Positions 54,471 through 64,000 of a stretch of DNA of 64,000 bases are shown in pieces. Position numbers and translations under genes: made by a program. Every line of letters starts with the position of its first letter. Within the stretch, counting starts at the first letter, position 1. The DNA is from Erinaceus europaeus. Lineage: Eukaryota; Chordata; Mammalia; Eulipotyphla; Erinaceidae. Under the pieces are notes generated by a model, which was not told where the DNA came from, ran no database searches, and worked only from the letters and a program-made list of their open reading frames with translations. Location of the stretch: contig NC_080165.1 of assembly GCF_950295315.1 (NCBI RefSeq), positions 6,174,320-6,238,319 on the forward strand, written 5' to 3'.

Positions 54471-54611
54471 GCTTAAATTTTTTAAAATGATAAAAATTTC
54501 TTGGTAATGGGTACCTTATCTTCTTGCCTTGTATTTTGAAGAGTTTGGATTGTTCTGAACAATGATAAAACCATGGGAAGTGGGGTCAGGAGAGTGAGGG
54601 AAATTGTTGGT

Positions 54612-54962
54612 GCATTAAAAAAAATTATTAGTGATTTCATAATGATTAACAAGATTGTAAGATGACAAGGGTACAATTCCACCCAGTTCCCACCACCAGA
54701 GTTCCTTGTCCCATCTCCAACATTGGACGCTTCCCTACTCTTTATCCCTCTGGGAGTATGGAACAAAATTCTTTATGGGGAGCAGAAGGTGGGAGGTCTG
54801 GCTTCTGTAACTGCTTCTCCACTGGATATGGGTGTTGGCAGGTGGATCCACACTCCCAGCCTGTCTCTGTCTTTCCCTAGTGGGGCAGGGTGCTGGGGAG
54901 TAGGCGTTCCAGGACACGTTGGTGAGGTTGTCAGCCCAGGGAAGGCAGGATGGTGCATTTCT
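54612..54962 (-). mobile_element. F element, older subfamily, 3' fragment
   Basis: TTATTAGTGATTTCATAATG (reversed tail), CCCACCACCAGAGTTCC and GGTGAGGTTGTCAGCCCAGGG. Confidence 0.7.
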
Positions 54963-55082
54963 TATTGGAACCCATCACAGATCAGCCTGAAATAGGCAAA
55001 TCCTGAGTCATTTCACAGACTTTTCTAGTCAATTCATTCTAAAAACATATGTATATACACCCTAAGAAACTGTTTCCATGAG

Positions 55083-55262
55083 GGTGGGGGAGGCAGCATA
55101 ATGGTTATGCAAAAAAAATGGTTATGTCATGTGTGAGGCTCCTAAGTCCCAGGTTCAATCCCCCACACAACCATAGGCTAGAGCTGAGTAGTGCCCTGAT
55201 GTTTCTCTGTGCGTGTGTCTCTCTCTGCATTTCTCTCAAAAATAAAATAAAGAAAATAAAGA
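55083..55262 (+). mobile_element. SINE-C copy, near full length
   Basis: Head GGGGGAGGCAGCATAATGG, with a small internal duplication (GGTTATGCAAAAAAAATGG), B box CCCAGGTTCAATCCCCC, a TCTCTC body and AAAATAAAATAAAG tail. Confidence 0.8.
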
Positions 55263-55596
55263 AACTATTTCCATGATATTTGTATTTTTGAGGGATGGTG
55301 GAGAAAAAAAAAATATCTGCAAGTTTATCCTCTGCTGGCTTTCCTTATTTATCTTGCAAATTTGCAATTATGTATACAATAGGAGTTTTAAAATGGTTTA
55401 AAAAGTTAGACGTTCTTATTGATACGAAATTATTGTAAAGATATGCTCTAAAGATGAAACAAACAATAACATTATCTAGTTTTCTTATCTTTAATACTAA
55501 ATACACGCTACTCTCTGATCTTAGATGCCACCGGGTGCTAATACTTAATACAAGTATAGTTTCTTTGGATAGAGCATGATCTGCCTACTGGCCTTT
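55263..55596. other. Intron 2 sequence, nothing recognised
   Basis: AT-rich. Confidence 0.4.
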
Positions 55597-55613
55597 TAAA
55601 ATGAGTGAATTTT

Positions 55614-55887
55614 TAAAAAATTGTTTATTTATTTTCCCTTTTGCTGCCCTTTTTTATTGTTGTAGTTATTGTTGTTGTTATTGATGTCATCGTTGTTGGA
55701 TAGGACAGAGAAATGGAGAGAGGAGGGGAAGACAGAGAGGGGGAGAGAAAGACAGACACCCGCAGACCTGCTTCACCTCTTGTGAAGTGACTCCCCGGCA
55801 GGTGGGGAGCCGGGGGTTTGAACTGGGATCCTTATGCTGGTCTTTGCGCTACCTGTGCTTAACCTGCTGCGCTACTGCCCGACTCCC
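55614..55887 (-). mobile_element. SINE-A copy with target-site duplication
   Basis: TAAAATGAGTGAATTTT before (55597) and after (55888) a complete A element. Confidence 0.92.
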
Positions 55888-56085
55888 TAAAATGAGTGAA
55901 TTTTAAAATACGAGTGATGGTTTTTATGTCAGAGATGAATCAGGCATTCTGTGACTCAGGCATCAAAGGCAAACTCCCCAAGCCACTGTCATTCCCCGGA
56001 AGTTTTGGATGTCCTTACATGTATTCAGTTCTCCACCCCAAGCACCAAACCACCGCTGTCTTTGTGAGCATGTGTGATGCGTGGT

Positions 56086-56188
56086 AAATGAGAGAGAGAG
56101 AGAGAGAGAGACCAGATCTTCCCCTGTGTACACTGTGTGAACCCAGGGCCTCAGGCATATGAGCTAGAAACTGGACTGCCCAGCCCCC
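56086..56188 (-). mobile_element. SINE-C-like fragment with (GA)n
   Basis: A (GA)n run is followed by GTGTGAACCCAGGGCCTCAGGC and ACTGCCCAGCCCCC, the reversed C head. Confidence 0.5.
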
Positions 56189-56309
56189 TCCCTGGCCCCA
56201 CGCCCTCAGTCTCTCAGAGCCCTTGAGTTGTTTGCTTGCATGTCCTTGAGTTCTCATCTTTCACTTCTTTGAAGTTGAAAGGAGTCACCAGGCTCAGGCT
56301 CACCACTTT

Positions 56310-56612
56310 AGCTCACACTACCCAGCTCAAGGGCCTGCATTCTGCAGCTGTGACGAAGGCCTACAGGTGTTTGTTGGCATTTCTGCTAGTCTTTCTCTCT
56401 CTCTCTCCCTCTCCCTCTCCCTCTCCCTCTCCCTCTCCCTCTCCCTCTCCCTCTCCCTCTCTATCTTTCCTCCTCCTCTCTCTCATCTATCCTCTCCCTA
56501 CCCTGTCAATTTCTCTATCTTATCAAATAAAAGCAAAAAAAAAAAAAAGTCATCTGGAAGTGGTGAATTCTTCATGCAGGCTCCAAGCCTCAGTGATAAC
56601 CCTGATAGGAAA
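56310..56612 (+). mobile_element. Old SINE-A2 with a CCCTCT expansion
   Basis: The A2 segment is degraded (CATCTGGAAGTGGTGAATTC, GCCTCAGTGATAACCCTG). The pyrimidine body has grown into a pure CCCTCT array at 56404-56462. Confidence 0.65.
56396..56462. repeat. (CCCTCT)n array
   Basis: About ten CCCTCT hexamers after a TCTCTC lead-in. Confidence 0.95.
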
Positions 56613-56806
56613 GGGGGGGCAGAGATAGGGGGGAGAGAGGAGGAGAGCGAGGGGGGAAGAGAGAGAAAGAGAAGAGGGGGGAGAGGGAGGGAAAGAGATG
56701 GGGAGAGAGGGGAAGGAAGGGGGGAGAGAGAAAAAGAGATGGGGGAAAGAGGGAGAGAGAGAAAGGGGAGAGAAAGAGAAGGAGGGGGGGGGAGAGATAC
56801 AGAAGA
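56613..56806. repeat. Polypurine GGGAGA-type tract
   Basis: Almost 200 bp of nearly pure purine on the + strand with irregular GGGGAGAGAG units. Long frames on either strand here are artefacts. Confidence 0.93.
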
Positions 56807-57079
56807 AAGGATTTTCATTTCTTCACTGATTGAACAACCTTCAGGGTGGTTTCAGATGCCTGCTTATTTCTGCACATACTGTGCTGTGGAATTTGAGATC
56901 TTGTTTTCAGAATTTAATGAAATCTATTCTAGAGGCCATTTTAAGATTTCAGAGCAAAGAAGGAGCAGCTCTAATTTCTGTTTGAACAGATTTTTTGGTG
57001 CAGAGGTTGACTGTGGAAATATGAATAAGTTTTAATAAACTATTCAGGAGGAACTTTTCAGATTTATTTGAAATGAACA

Positions 57080-57082
<3 letters not shown>

Positions 57083-57114
<32 letters not shown>
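57083..57114. repeat. (CA)n microsatellite
   Basis: Pure CA run. Confidence 0.92.
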
Positions 57115-57116
<2 letters not shown>

Positions 57117-57244
57117 AAACTAGTAAAATATACCTCAAAGTGAATTGAAAGTGTTAAAAAACAAAATTGATCTTTAAGTTGAAATGATCTGTTTTGTCAA
57201 AAACAGGTTGTTATATGATCAGTCTTAAAGTTGCAGTCTTTGAA

Positions 57245-57472
57245 AAAAATTATTTTTCTATTTTATTCAATAGGACAGAGAGAAATTGAGAGAGGAGGAG
57301 GAGGAGGAGATAGAGAGTGAGAGAGAGAGACACACACCTGCAGACCTGCTTTACCACTTGTGAATTTTCCCCCGCTGCAGGTGGGGGCCTGGGGGCTCGA
57401 ACCTGGATCTTTGAGCAGGTCCTTGTGTTTTGTACTGGGTGCGCTTGACGGGCTGTGCTACCACACAGCCCT
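57245..57472 (-). mobile_element. SINE-A-type copy, no AACAACAA segment
   Basis: TTTTATTCAATAGGACAGAGAG to GTGCTACCACACAGCCC. A GAGGAGGAG expansion is near 57293-57310. It is similar to the copy at 15278. Confidence 0.75.
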
Positions 57473-57609
57473 GTGTCTGTGCAATTTTAAATTCAGGTAT
57501 TGACTCAGAGCCAGAAGAGCTCTGACCTTCTGGGCAGCTCTGTTTGTTCTCATCTACTGTTACCATACATAATTTCTTCTTTTTTAAAATTTAATTTTAT
57601 TATTTATTT

Positions 57610-57961
57610 ACTTTTTTTTTTTTTCCTCCAGGGTTATTGCTGGGGCTCAGTGCCTGCATCATGAATCCACTGCTCCTGGAGACCATTTTTCCCCCTTTTG
57701 TTGCCCTTGTTGTTGTAGCCTTGTTGTGGTTATTATTGTTATTGTTGATATTGTCGTTGTTGGATAGGACAGAGAGAAATGGAGAGAGGAGGGGAAGACA
57801 GAGAGGGGGAGAGAAAGACAGACACCTGCAGACCTGCTTCACCGCCTGTGAATTGATGCCCCTGCAGGTGGGGAGCCGGGGGCTCGAACCGGGATCCTTA
57901 CGCGGGTCCTTGCGCTTTGTGCCACGTGCGCTTAACCCGCTGCGCTATCGCCCGACTCCCC
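57610..57961 (-). mobile_element. SINE-A2 copy, near full length
   Basis: TTCCTCCAGGGTTATTGCTGG to CGCTATCGCCCGACTCCCC. CATAATTTCTT recurs on both sides. A 169-codon frame runs through it and the SINE-D beyond and is not a gene. Confidence 0.9.
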
Positions 57962-57967
57962 ATAATT

Positions 57968-58136
57968 TCTTTTTTTTTTTAAAAAAAAATTTTATTTACT
58001 CATCAATGAGAGGGTTAGGAAGAGAGAGAGAAAGGACCAGACATCACTCTGGTCCATGTGCTGCCAGGGACCAAACCCAGGGCCCCGTGTTTGAGAGTCC
58101 AGTGCTCCATCCACTGCGCCACCTCCCGGACCACTA
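57968..58136 (-). mobile_element. SINE-D copy
   Basis: TTATTTACTCATCAATGAGAG tail side, ATCACTCTGGTCCATGTGCTG, and CCACCTCCCGGACCAC. Confidence 0.8.
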
Positions 58137-58482
58137 CCATACGTGATTTCTTTAGAGGCCATTGGAGCATCTACGCTACAGAGTCTGACGATGTTTATTT
58201 GTGCGTTTCTGTATCCCGGGCTAGTTCTGGAACACACAACGCATGGTACGGAATCTCATTTTGATGCTGTTTGTATAGGAAAGTCCGAGTTGACTTGAAC
58301 TATTCATATTTTCGCCTTCACGAGCTATTTCAAGAGATGCCTGTCTGTCTTCAGTTTGAAGACTTGGTATTTGAGGAATGCACACACGTGACTGCTGGCT
58401 GTCTCAGGCCTGTCTCGCTCTTTCTGAGGAGCTGGCATAGAGGCAGGGCGCTCTGAGAGGGGCAACTCATTCGCATGCATAT
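58137..58482. other. Intron 2 sequence, nothing recognised
   Basis: A short frame at 58271-58456 lacks supporting features. Confidence 0.4.
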
Positions 58483-58617
58483 TCTTTTATTTACTTATGA
58501 GAAAGGAGAGGAAAGAGAATTACAGTGGCACTCTAAGTAAGTGGTCCTGGGGAATGAAGTTGGGACGAAAAGCCTTGAGAGCCCAGTGCAGTGTCCACTG
58601 GGCCAGCTCCCGGGCCT
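58483..58617 (-). mobile_element. SINE-D copy, diverged
   Basis: TCTTTTATTTACTTATGAGAAAG, GGGGAATGAAGTTGGGAC and CAGCTCCCGGGCCTC keep the D layout with many changes. Confidence 0.6.
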
Positions 58618-59186
58618 CTGCCTGTGTGCTTACATGAAATATTTATGGAATCTGACCCCATTCCAGCGGCACTAATCCTTTGAGACAGTCCAGATATATT
58701 TGCTGCTGTATGGAGCTGACAAAAAAAAAAAAAAAAAAAAGGAAGGAAAAAGAAAACAAAAACAAACCAATAAATAGCAAAACAAACTGCACACTGTCCT
58801 CTTCTGTGAAGGGAAAGCGTTTTACTTTCTCTCTTCCTGTACGGTGTGAGGCTGGGCTATTTCTGTTGCTCAGCTCAGTCTGCTGCCCAGCTGTGCTCAT
58901 TTTGATAGTCATAGGGATGCTGCAGTGGGCGGGGAGACCCTGATCATCCCTGTTTCAGCAGTTTCTCTTCCTGCTCAGGGGAGGAGTGGGCATTGCGTTT
59001 CCCTCCTCCCCACCACAGGAACCTAACCCTCTATAAGAAGGCTTTGGAGAAGGGGGTTGCGATCTGCTACTTGAGTAGTAAAGAAAACTTACACGCACTT
59101 GTACACTTACCTTCGTCACCTCTCAGATGGTTGTTGTTTAATCTTGAGCTTGATGCCTTCAGAAAGGAGCAAGAACTACTTACATT
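58618..59186. other. Intron 2 sequence with a poly-A run
   Basis: A run of about 20 A lies at 58721-58740. Otherwise unrecognised. Confidence 0.4.
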
Positions 59187-59329
59187 TATTAATTAATTAA
59201 TTTATTTATTTTTACCAGAGCACTGATCAACTCAAGCTTATGCTGGTGCAGGGGATCGAACCTGGGACCTTGGAGCCTCAGACATGAAAGTCTCTTTGCA
59301 GAACCATTATGCTATCTACCCCACCCCTT
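59187..59329 (-). mobile_element. SINE-C copy
   Basis: TTACCAGAGCACTGATCAACTC and GGGGATCGAACCTGGGACC in reverse. Confidence 0.78.
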
Positions 59330-59332
59330 ACC

Positions 59333-59546
59333 TTCTTTTTTTTTTTTAAATTTTTTTGATTGATTGGATAGAGACAGAGAGAAATCCAGAGAGGGAATGG
59401 GGAAGAAGAGAGGGAGAGAGAAAGACAATAGACCTGTAGCACTGCTTCACCACTTTGTAAAACTCCTGCAGATGGGATCTAGGGGCTTGAACCTGAGTCC
59501 TTGTGTATTGTAAGGTGAATTCAACTGGGTGTCCCAACACCTGGCC
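59333..59546 (-). mobile_element. SINE-B copy
   Basis: TTGATTGATTGGATAGAGACAG to GTGTCCCAACACCTGGCC. It abuts the SINE-C with only T-rich bases between. Confidence 0.75.
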
Positions 59547-59572
59547 ACAGACTTATCTACATTCTTCTTTTT

Positions 59573-59828
59573 AAAAATATTTATTTATTTATTTATTCAT
59601 TCCCTTTTTTGTTGCCCTTGTTGTTTTATTGTTGTAGTTATTATTGTTGTTGTTATAGATGTCATCATTATTGAATAGAACAGAGAGAAATGGAGGTAGG
59701 AGGAGAGGATAGAGGGGGAGGGAAAGACACTTGCAGACCTGCTTCACCACTTGTGAAGTGACTCGAACCGGGATCCTTACGACGGTCCTTGAGCTTTGCG
59801 CCATGTGCGCTTAACCGCCTGACTCCCT
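59573..59828 (-). mobile_element. SINE-A copy, internally deleted
   Basis: The segment between CTTGTGAAGTGACTC and GAACCGGGATCC has lost the CACCTGCAGGTGGGGAGCC part, and the head end is shortened. CTTATCTACATTCTT is repeated at both sides. Confidence 0.82.
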
Positions 59829-60564
59829 TATCTACATTCTTATAGTGTTGCCCTGCTAGAGATGACAGAGATGTGGGGACATGAAAGGAAGAGGTATTGG
59901 CCATTTGGTGGAGATGAGGACAGGCTCCTTTTAGGAGGGAACTCATGACCACCTTATAGGATACGTGAGAGGCAGCCCAGTGGACAGACAGCCGGAGAGA
60001 TAAAGTCTCTCCAGGCTAGAGAACAATGCATTCTGAGTTGTTAGCTGGTGGTTAAGTCTGTAACTGGTACTTGAGTGATGGCAGTGCTGTGGATAATGGG
60101 AGAGGACCTGGCCAGATTTAGAAAGCTCTTCGAAGCAAGCTAAAGGTGCCCCCCCATTCCCATACGGAGCCGCTAGAAGATTTTAAGTGGGTTAATTACT
60201 GTTTTAGGACTGCCTTTCAGAAAAATAACTTGGTCTTCAGGACAAAAGGTAATTTTAGAAGTCAGTAGAGGTGGAGGGAGGCGTGGAGCAAGTTAGAGGC
60301 ATGAAAATAACCGAACTTAGAGAGATTATGGGCCTTGAAATATGCATGGAGGTAGAATTCGAAAGGTGCAGCTGCTGGTTCCAAAACGTCAATGCAAAAG
60401 CTCTCTCTGTGTGCTTTCTTGTTTTGTTTTATCCAACTGGTGTAATTGAGTTGTTAGCACTTCGAATTCTCTCTCCAGAATTACCTTTTCATTTTTTTTC
60501 ACACGTAAACATGCAAACTCTGATTATGTCCTTGATATTTTAATGTATTTTCTATACTAGAATT
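59829..60564. other. Intron 2 sequence, nothing recognised
   Basis: A 90-codon + frame (60271-60543) has no supporting features. Confidence 0.4.
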
Positions 60565-60570
60565 ATTTTT

Positions 60571-60718
60571 TATTTTTAAAGATTTTATTTATTTATGAGA
60601 AAGATAGGAAGAGAGAGAAAGAACCAGACATCGCTCTGGCACATGTGCTGCTGGGGATCGAACTCGGGACCTCATGCTTGAGAGTCCAAAGCTTTACCAC
60701 TGCGCCACCTCCCGGACC
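60571..60718 (-). mobile_element. SINE-D copy with target-site duplication
   Basis: ACTAGAATTATTTTT occurs at 60556-60570 and again from 60719. The body is little diverged (GGGGATCGAACTCGGGACCT), so it is a good D reference. Confidence 0.9.
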
Positions 60719-60734
60719 ACTAGAATTATTTTTA

Positions 60735-60935
60735 ACTGGTTAAATTTTCTTAATTTCTTTGACTACTGATGTAGTTGACACAGGAGTACAATTTCTCGCC
60801 TCCCTGTGATGGGTGTCTGCACACGGCCCCCCACCCTGCCGAGGTCCTTGTCTGCCATCTCTGCACCAGGACTCAATACCCTTTTTTGCTTCTTGTCCCC
60901 TCCTCCCTCAGAATCCTTTGCTTTGGTGCAATGAA
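60735..60935 (-). mobile_element. L1 3' end fragment, diverged
   Basis: TTAATTTCTTTGACTACTGATG, GAGGTCCTTGTCTGCCATC and CCTTTGCTTTGGTGCAATG in reverse. Confidence 0.55.
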
Positions 60936-61451
60936 AGCTAAATACATGTTCAGAGCAGAGCTTCGTATCTTTATGTGTAGCAGCCTTGGACTCACACAAC
61001 ACGTAAGTTAAATTCTGATACACAGAATTTTCTTGTGAGGTTTCTGTCTTGTCTTTTGCGAATTAAATTGGCAGTCTGTTATCACTCTGACATGGACTTA
61101 GGGTCCCATGGTCCTGCCACAACTCAGATTTTAGGCTTGTGTTGTTGCCTCAGAAGACTTGATTGGCTAGATCAGGGTGAGTAGACACAGAATCTGAAGG
61201 GCAAAGTTTCTGAACACCTCTGACCCAGCTTTGCATATAATGAATTTTTATTTGTTGGTGAATCTTCCCCTTTTGTTGCTAAAAGTGGCAAATAATCAGA
61301 CATAAATTACTAATTAACAGCCTGGTTCAAGTTTTTTTTTTTTTTAATTAATGGAACTTGTGCTTCATCAAGTTCAGGTGGAGTGGGTATCACAATGCCT
61401 TATGCATTCTTCTTAAAAGTGTTGGTGCACATGGTGTCAAAGTGCAAGGAC
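60936..61451. other. Intron 2 sequence, nothing recognised
   Basis: Contains a T run near 61334-61346. Confidence 0.4.
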
Positions 61452-61980
61452 CAGGGAGTCGGGCTGTAGCGCAGCAGGTTAAGTGCAGGTGGCACAAAGC
61501 ACAAGGACCGGCATAGGGATCCCCGTTCGAGCCCTGGCTCCCCACCTGCAGGGGAGTCGCTTCACAGGCGGTGAAGCCGGTCTGCAAGTGTCTGTCTTTC
61601 TCTCCCCCTCTCTGCCTTCCCCTCCTCTCTCCATTTCTCTCTGTCCTATCCAACAATGATGACATCAATAATAACAACAACAATAACTACAAAAGCCGGT
61701 CTGCAGGTATCTATCTTTCTCTCTCCCTCTCTGTCTTCCCCTCCTCTCTCCATTTCTCTCTGTCCTATCCAACAATGACGACATCAATAATAACAACAAC
61801 AATAACTACAAAAGCCGGTCTGCAGGTGTCTATCTTTCTCTCCCCCTCTCTGTCTTCCCCTCCTCTCTCCATTTCTCTCTGTCCTATCCAACAATGACGA
61901 CATCAATAATAACAACAACAATAACTACAATAATAAAACAACAAGGGCAACAAAAGGGAATAAATAAAATAAAAAACTTA
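61452..61980 (+). mobile_element. SINE-A copy with tandemly triplicated 3' half
   Basis: Head GGGAGTCGGGCTGTAGCGCA and B box CCCGTTCGAGCCC. Then a 119-bp segment (GCCGGTCTGC... to ...ATAACTACAAAA) occurs three times from 61576, 61695 and 61814 before a single normal tail. Confidence 0.93.
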
Positions 61981-62039
61981 AAAAAAAAGTGTTGGTATAT
62001 TTGCCATTTAAAAATGGGCCGCTTAGTTCCTCCTTTTAA

Positions 62040-62655
62040 AAAAATTGTTTTATTAGTGATTTAATAATGATCGACAAGACTGTGGGATAAAAGGGGTACA
62101 ATCCATACAGTTCTCACCATATAATTTCATGTTCCATCCTGTCCATTGGAAGCTTCCTTATTCTTCTTTTAAATATTTTTTTATTTTCCCTTTTGTTGCC
62201 CTTGTTTTTTATTGTTGTAGTTATTATTATTGATGTCATCATTGTTGGGTAGGACAGAGAGAAATGGAGAGAGGAGGGGAAGACAGAGAGGGGGACAGAA
62301 AGACAGACACCTGCAGACCTGCTTCACTGCCTGTGAAGCAGCTCCCCTGCAGGTGGGGAGCTGGGGGCTCGAACCTGGATCCTGAAGCAGGTTCTTATGC
62401 TTCGCACCACATGCGCTTAACCTGCTGCGCTACCCCCCGACTCCCTGGAAGCTTCCCTATTCTTTATCCCCCTAGGAGTATGGACCAAAATTCTTTATGG
62501 GGAGCAGAAGCTGGGAGGTCTGGCTTCTGTAATTGCTTCTCCACTGGACATGGGTGTTGGCAGGTGGATCCACACCCCCAGCCTGTTTCTGTCTTTCCCT
62601 AGTGGGCAGGGCTCTGGGGAGGTGGGTTTCCAGTACACAGTGGTGAGGTCGTCTG
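62040..62655 (-). mobile_element. F element, older subfamily, split by a SINE-A
   Basis: 62040-62165 (TTTTATTAGTGATTTAATAATG tail side) and 62447-62655 (TTTATCCCCCTAGGAGTATGG to GAGGTCGTCTGCC). Confidence 0.7.
62166..62446 (-). mobile_element. SINE-A inserted in an F element
   Basis: TGGAAGCTTCCTTATTCTT before and TGGAAGCTTCCCTATTCTT after are a target-site duplication of about 19 bp with one mismatch. Confidence 0.92.
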
Positions 62656-62745
62656 CCCTACTCAGCTCTGGCTGTTGGTGGTGTCGGTGATTGAACCTGG
62701 TTCTTTTTTGCTTAACTATTATGCTCTCTTCGCCACCCCTTTTGG
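62656..62745 (-). mobile_element. SINE-C fragment
   Basis: CTACTCAGCTCTGGCTGTTG, GTGATTGAACCTGG, TTATGCTCTCTTCGCCACCCC. The tail side is absent, and it joins directly to the F fragment. Confidence 0.55.
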
Positions 62746-62775
62746 GACCCAAATTTAAATTACTGCTTACAAAAT

Positions 62776-62988
62776 TAAAAAAAAAAAAATCTTTATTTAT
62801 TGAATAGAGACAGTCAGAAATCGAGAAGGGAGCAGGAGATAAGGAGAGAGAGAGACAGACAGACACCTGCAGCCCTGCTTCACCACTCACAAAGCTATCC
62901 CCCTGCAGGTGGGGACTCCGAGCTCAAACCTGGGTCCTTGCGCATTGTAACATGTGTGCTCCACCAGGTGCACCACCACCGGGCCCCA
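62776..62988 (-). mobile_element. SINE-B copy
   Basis: TCTTTATTTATTGAATAGAGAC to GTGCACCACCACCGGGCCCC. Confidence 0.8.
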
Positions 62989-63817
62989 AATCACTGCATT
63001 TAATAGATACAATATGGAAACTTTTTCAGAATGAGTATACCATAATCTCAGAGAGGAGTTAAGGTTCACGTTTTGGCTCTGCAAATAACCATCTTTCTGA
63101 CCTTGAACAAATCACTCCTCTCTGTGCAATTAATTGATTTGTTTGCAAGTAGAGGAGCATGGACCAGATGACCTCACACTGATTGCTTTGAAAGCTCCCA
63201 AGAACCAAATTGTTACTGCTTAATTGTCAAAACTCTGCTAGAAAGAGGTTATATTCTGTTACCTTCTTCCTCGCTGCTGTGAGTTCAGCTTTGTCTGCAC
63301 TAATCTTGAGACCTTTCCCAATTATCACTACTTTTGGATTCTTACAGTGTTGTTTTTGGCATGGTAGAAAGGGTTGTATGATGATATTCAGGACATCTGT
63401 TTCATGTCTAAATCAGGCTTGGCATCAGGCATTTCAGTCTTTCATATTTAATAAGAAACTCTTACAAGGTAGACCAAGCATTTTCAGACCATTTTATATA
63501 CTGTCAGATACTATGATTAATTCTCCTCTGACACTTAATGTATTTAGCTACATATTTGGTACATTTTTCTCCTAGGATTAAAAGCAACTGTACCTATTAA
63601 CAATGCTTCGTCTCCTCCCTCTCACCCATATATATATATTTTTTCTTACTAAGTCTTGCTACTGTAGTCCTCTGCTTGGAATCACCATTTTTGATTTATA
63701 CCAATGCTTAGATATTCAGCACCAAAAACCCAATTGACTAATTCAGCTCGTTTGCTTAGATAATCTGCAAATGTACTGCAGATTAACTGATATTCTGAAA
63801 CTTTATTTGTTCTTTTA
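62989..63817. other. Intron 2 sequence, nothing recognised
   Basis: A 121-codon frame (63210-63575) without splice or family support, and a short (TA)n near 63630. Confidence 0.4.
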
Positions 63818-63952
63818 TATTATTATTATTTTTAACCAAAGCACTGCTCAGCTCTAGCTTATGGTGGAGGGGTGATTGAACCTGGGAGTTTGAAGCCTCA
63901 GGCATGAGAGTCTCTTTGTATAACCGTTATGCTGTCACCTCCCCCCCCATGG
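63818..63952 (-). mobile_element. SINE-C copy
   Basis: AACCAAAGCACTGCTCAGCTC and GTGATTGAACCTGGGAG in reverse, ending in a C run. Confidence 0.75.
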
Positions 63953-64000
63953 GAAAACTCTAAACCGAGTGACTCAGATAAGATCACAGTGCGTCTTAGT

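Larger units (their letters stand above)
36780..64000 (+). other. UTRN: UTRN intron 2 (5' part)
   Basis: Starts with GTAGGAAAAAC and runs past the window end. In known mammals this intron is very large and holds an internal enhancer and, further in, the promoter and first exon of the B isoform. I could not identify either here. The + strand of the gene holds SINEs in both orientations. Confidence 0.8.

Noticed and set aside
60571..60718. tRNA genes suggested by A-box/B-box motifs
   Set aside because: The boxes sit in SINE heads followed by SINE bodies and A-rich tails. No complete cloverleaf with a proper acceptor stem was seen.
63210..63575. 121-codon ORF near the window end
   Set aside because: AT-rich intronic DNA, no recognisable domain, and no splice sites.
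36780..64000. Utrophin B promoter/first exon within intron 2
   Set aside because: No exon with a plausible alternative N-terminus, donor and promoter context was found. In known mammals it lies deeper in the intron, probably beyond this window.

Overview
The window looks like nuclear DNA of a placental mammal, almost certainly a hedgehog (Erinaceidae). It is packed with tRNA-derived SINEs resembling the hedgehog ERI type. It also holds L1 and L2 LINE fragments, an MLT1-type (MaLR) LTR, long CA/TG microsatellites and one CpG island, and there is no prokaryotic gene structure. Species is inferred from repeat type and not tested. SINE families are labelled here by their own sequence. SINE-A is about 270 bp, with a head like GGCGGTAGCGCAGCGGGTTAA, a B box GGTTCGAGCCC and an AACAACAA-rich tail. 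SINE-A2 is A with an extra segment reading GCCTCCAGGAGCAGTGGATT. SINE-B is about 200 bp with a head like GGTGGCGCACCTGGTT and a tail ending CCAATAAATAAA. SINE-C has a head like GATAGCATAATGGTTATGC. SINE-D has a head like GGGAGGTGGCGCAGTGGATAA. 'F' is a repeat of about 1.1 kb that I cannot assign to a named family.

Layout. 1-24.6 kb is intergenic: nested SINEs, L1 pieces, an MLT1 LTR, a solo retroviral-type LTR (16.40-16.87 kb), and a decayed non-LTR reverse transcriptase of a type more usual in invertebrates and fish (17.0-18.0 kb). 24.69-27.62 kb is a CpG island containing a 1.6-kb C-rich minisatellite, followed by a probable untranslated first exon ending at a consensus donor (27111/27112). 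27.11-36.61 kb is intron 1, with a 1-kb compound minisatellite at 33.2-34.2 kb. 36615-36779 is the only protein-coding exon found. It starts MAKYGEQEARADDGQSEF and matches the N-terminus of utrophin (UTRN, full-length A isoform). From 36.78 kb to the end is intron 2, filled with SINEs, an L1 lacking its 3' end (40.6-44.3 kb), F elements and an LTR-like segment with a tRNA-Lys3-type primer-binding site (46.0 kb).

Function. The single host gene recognised is UTRN on the + strand, represented by its A-type promoter CpG island, 5'UTR exon 1 and start-codon exon 2. Everything else is mobile-element or simple-repeat DNA. Most long open frames are artefacts of the C-rich minisatellite, CA repeats or SINE bodies. 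No CRISPR array, tRNA gene, rRNA gene or intact transposon gene is supported.
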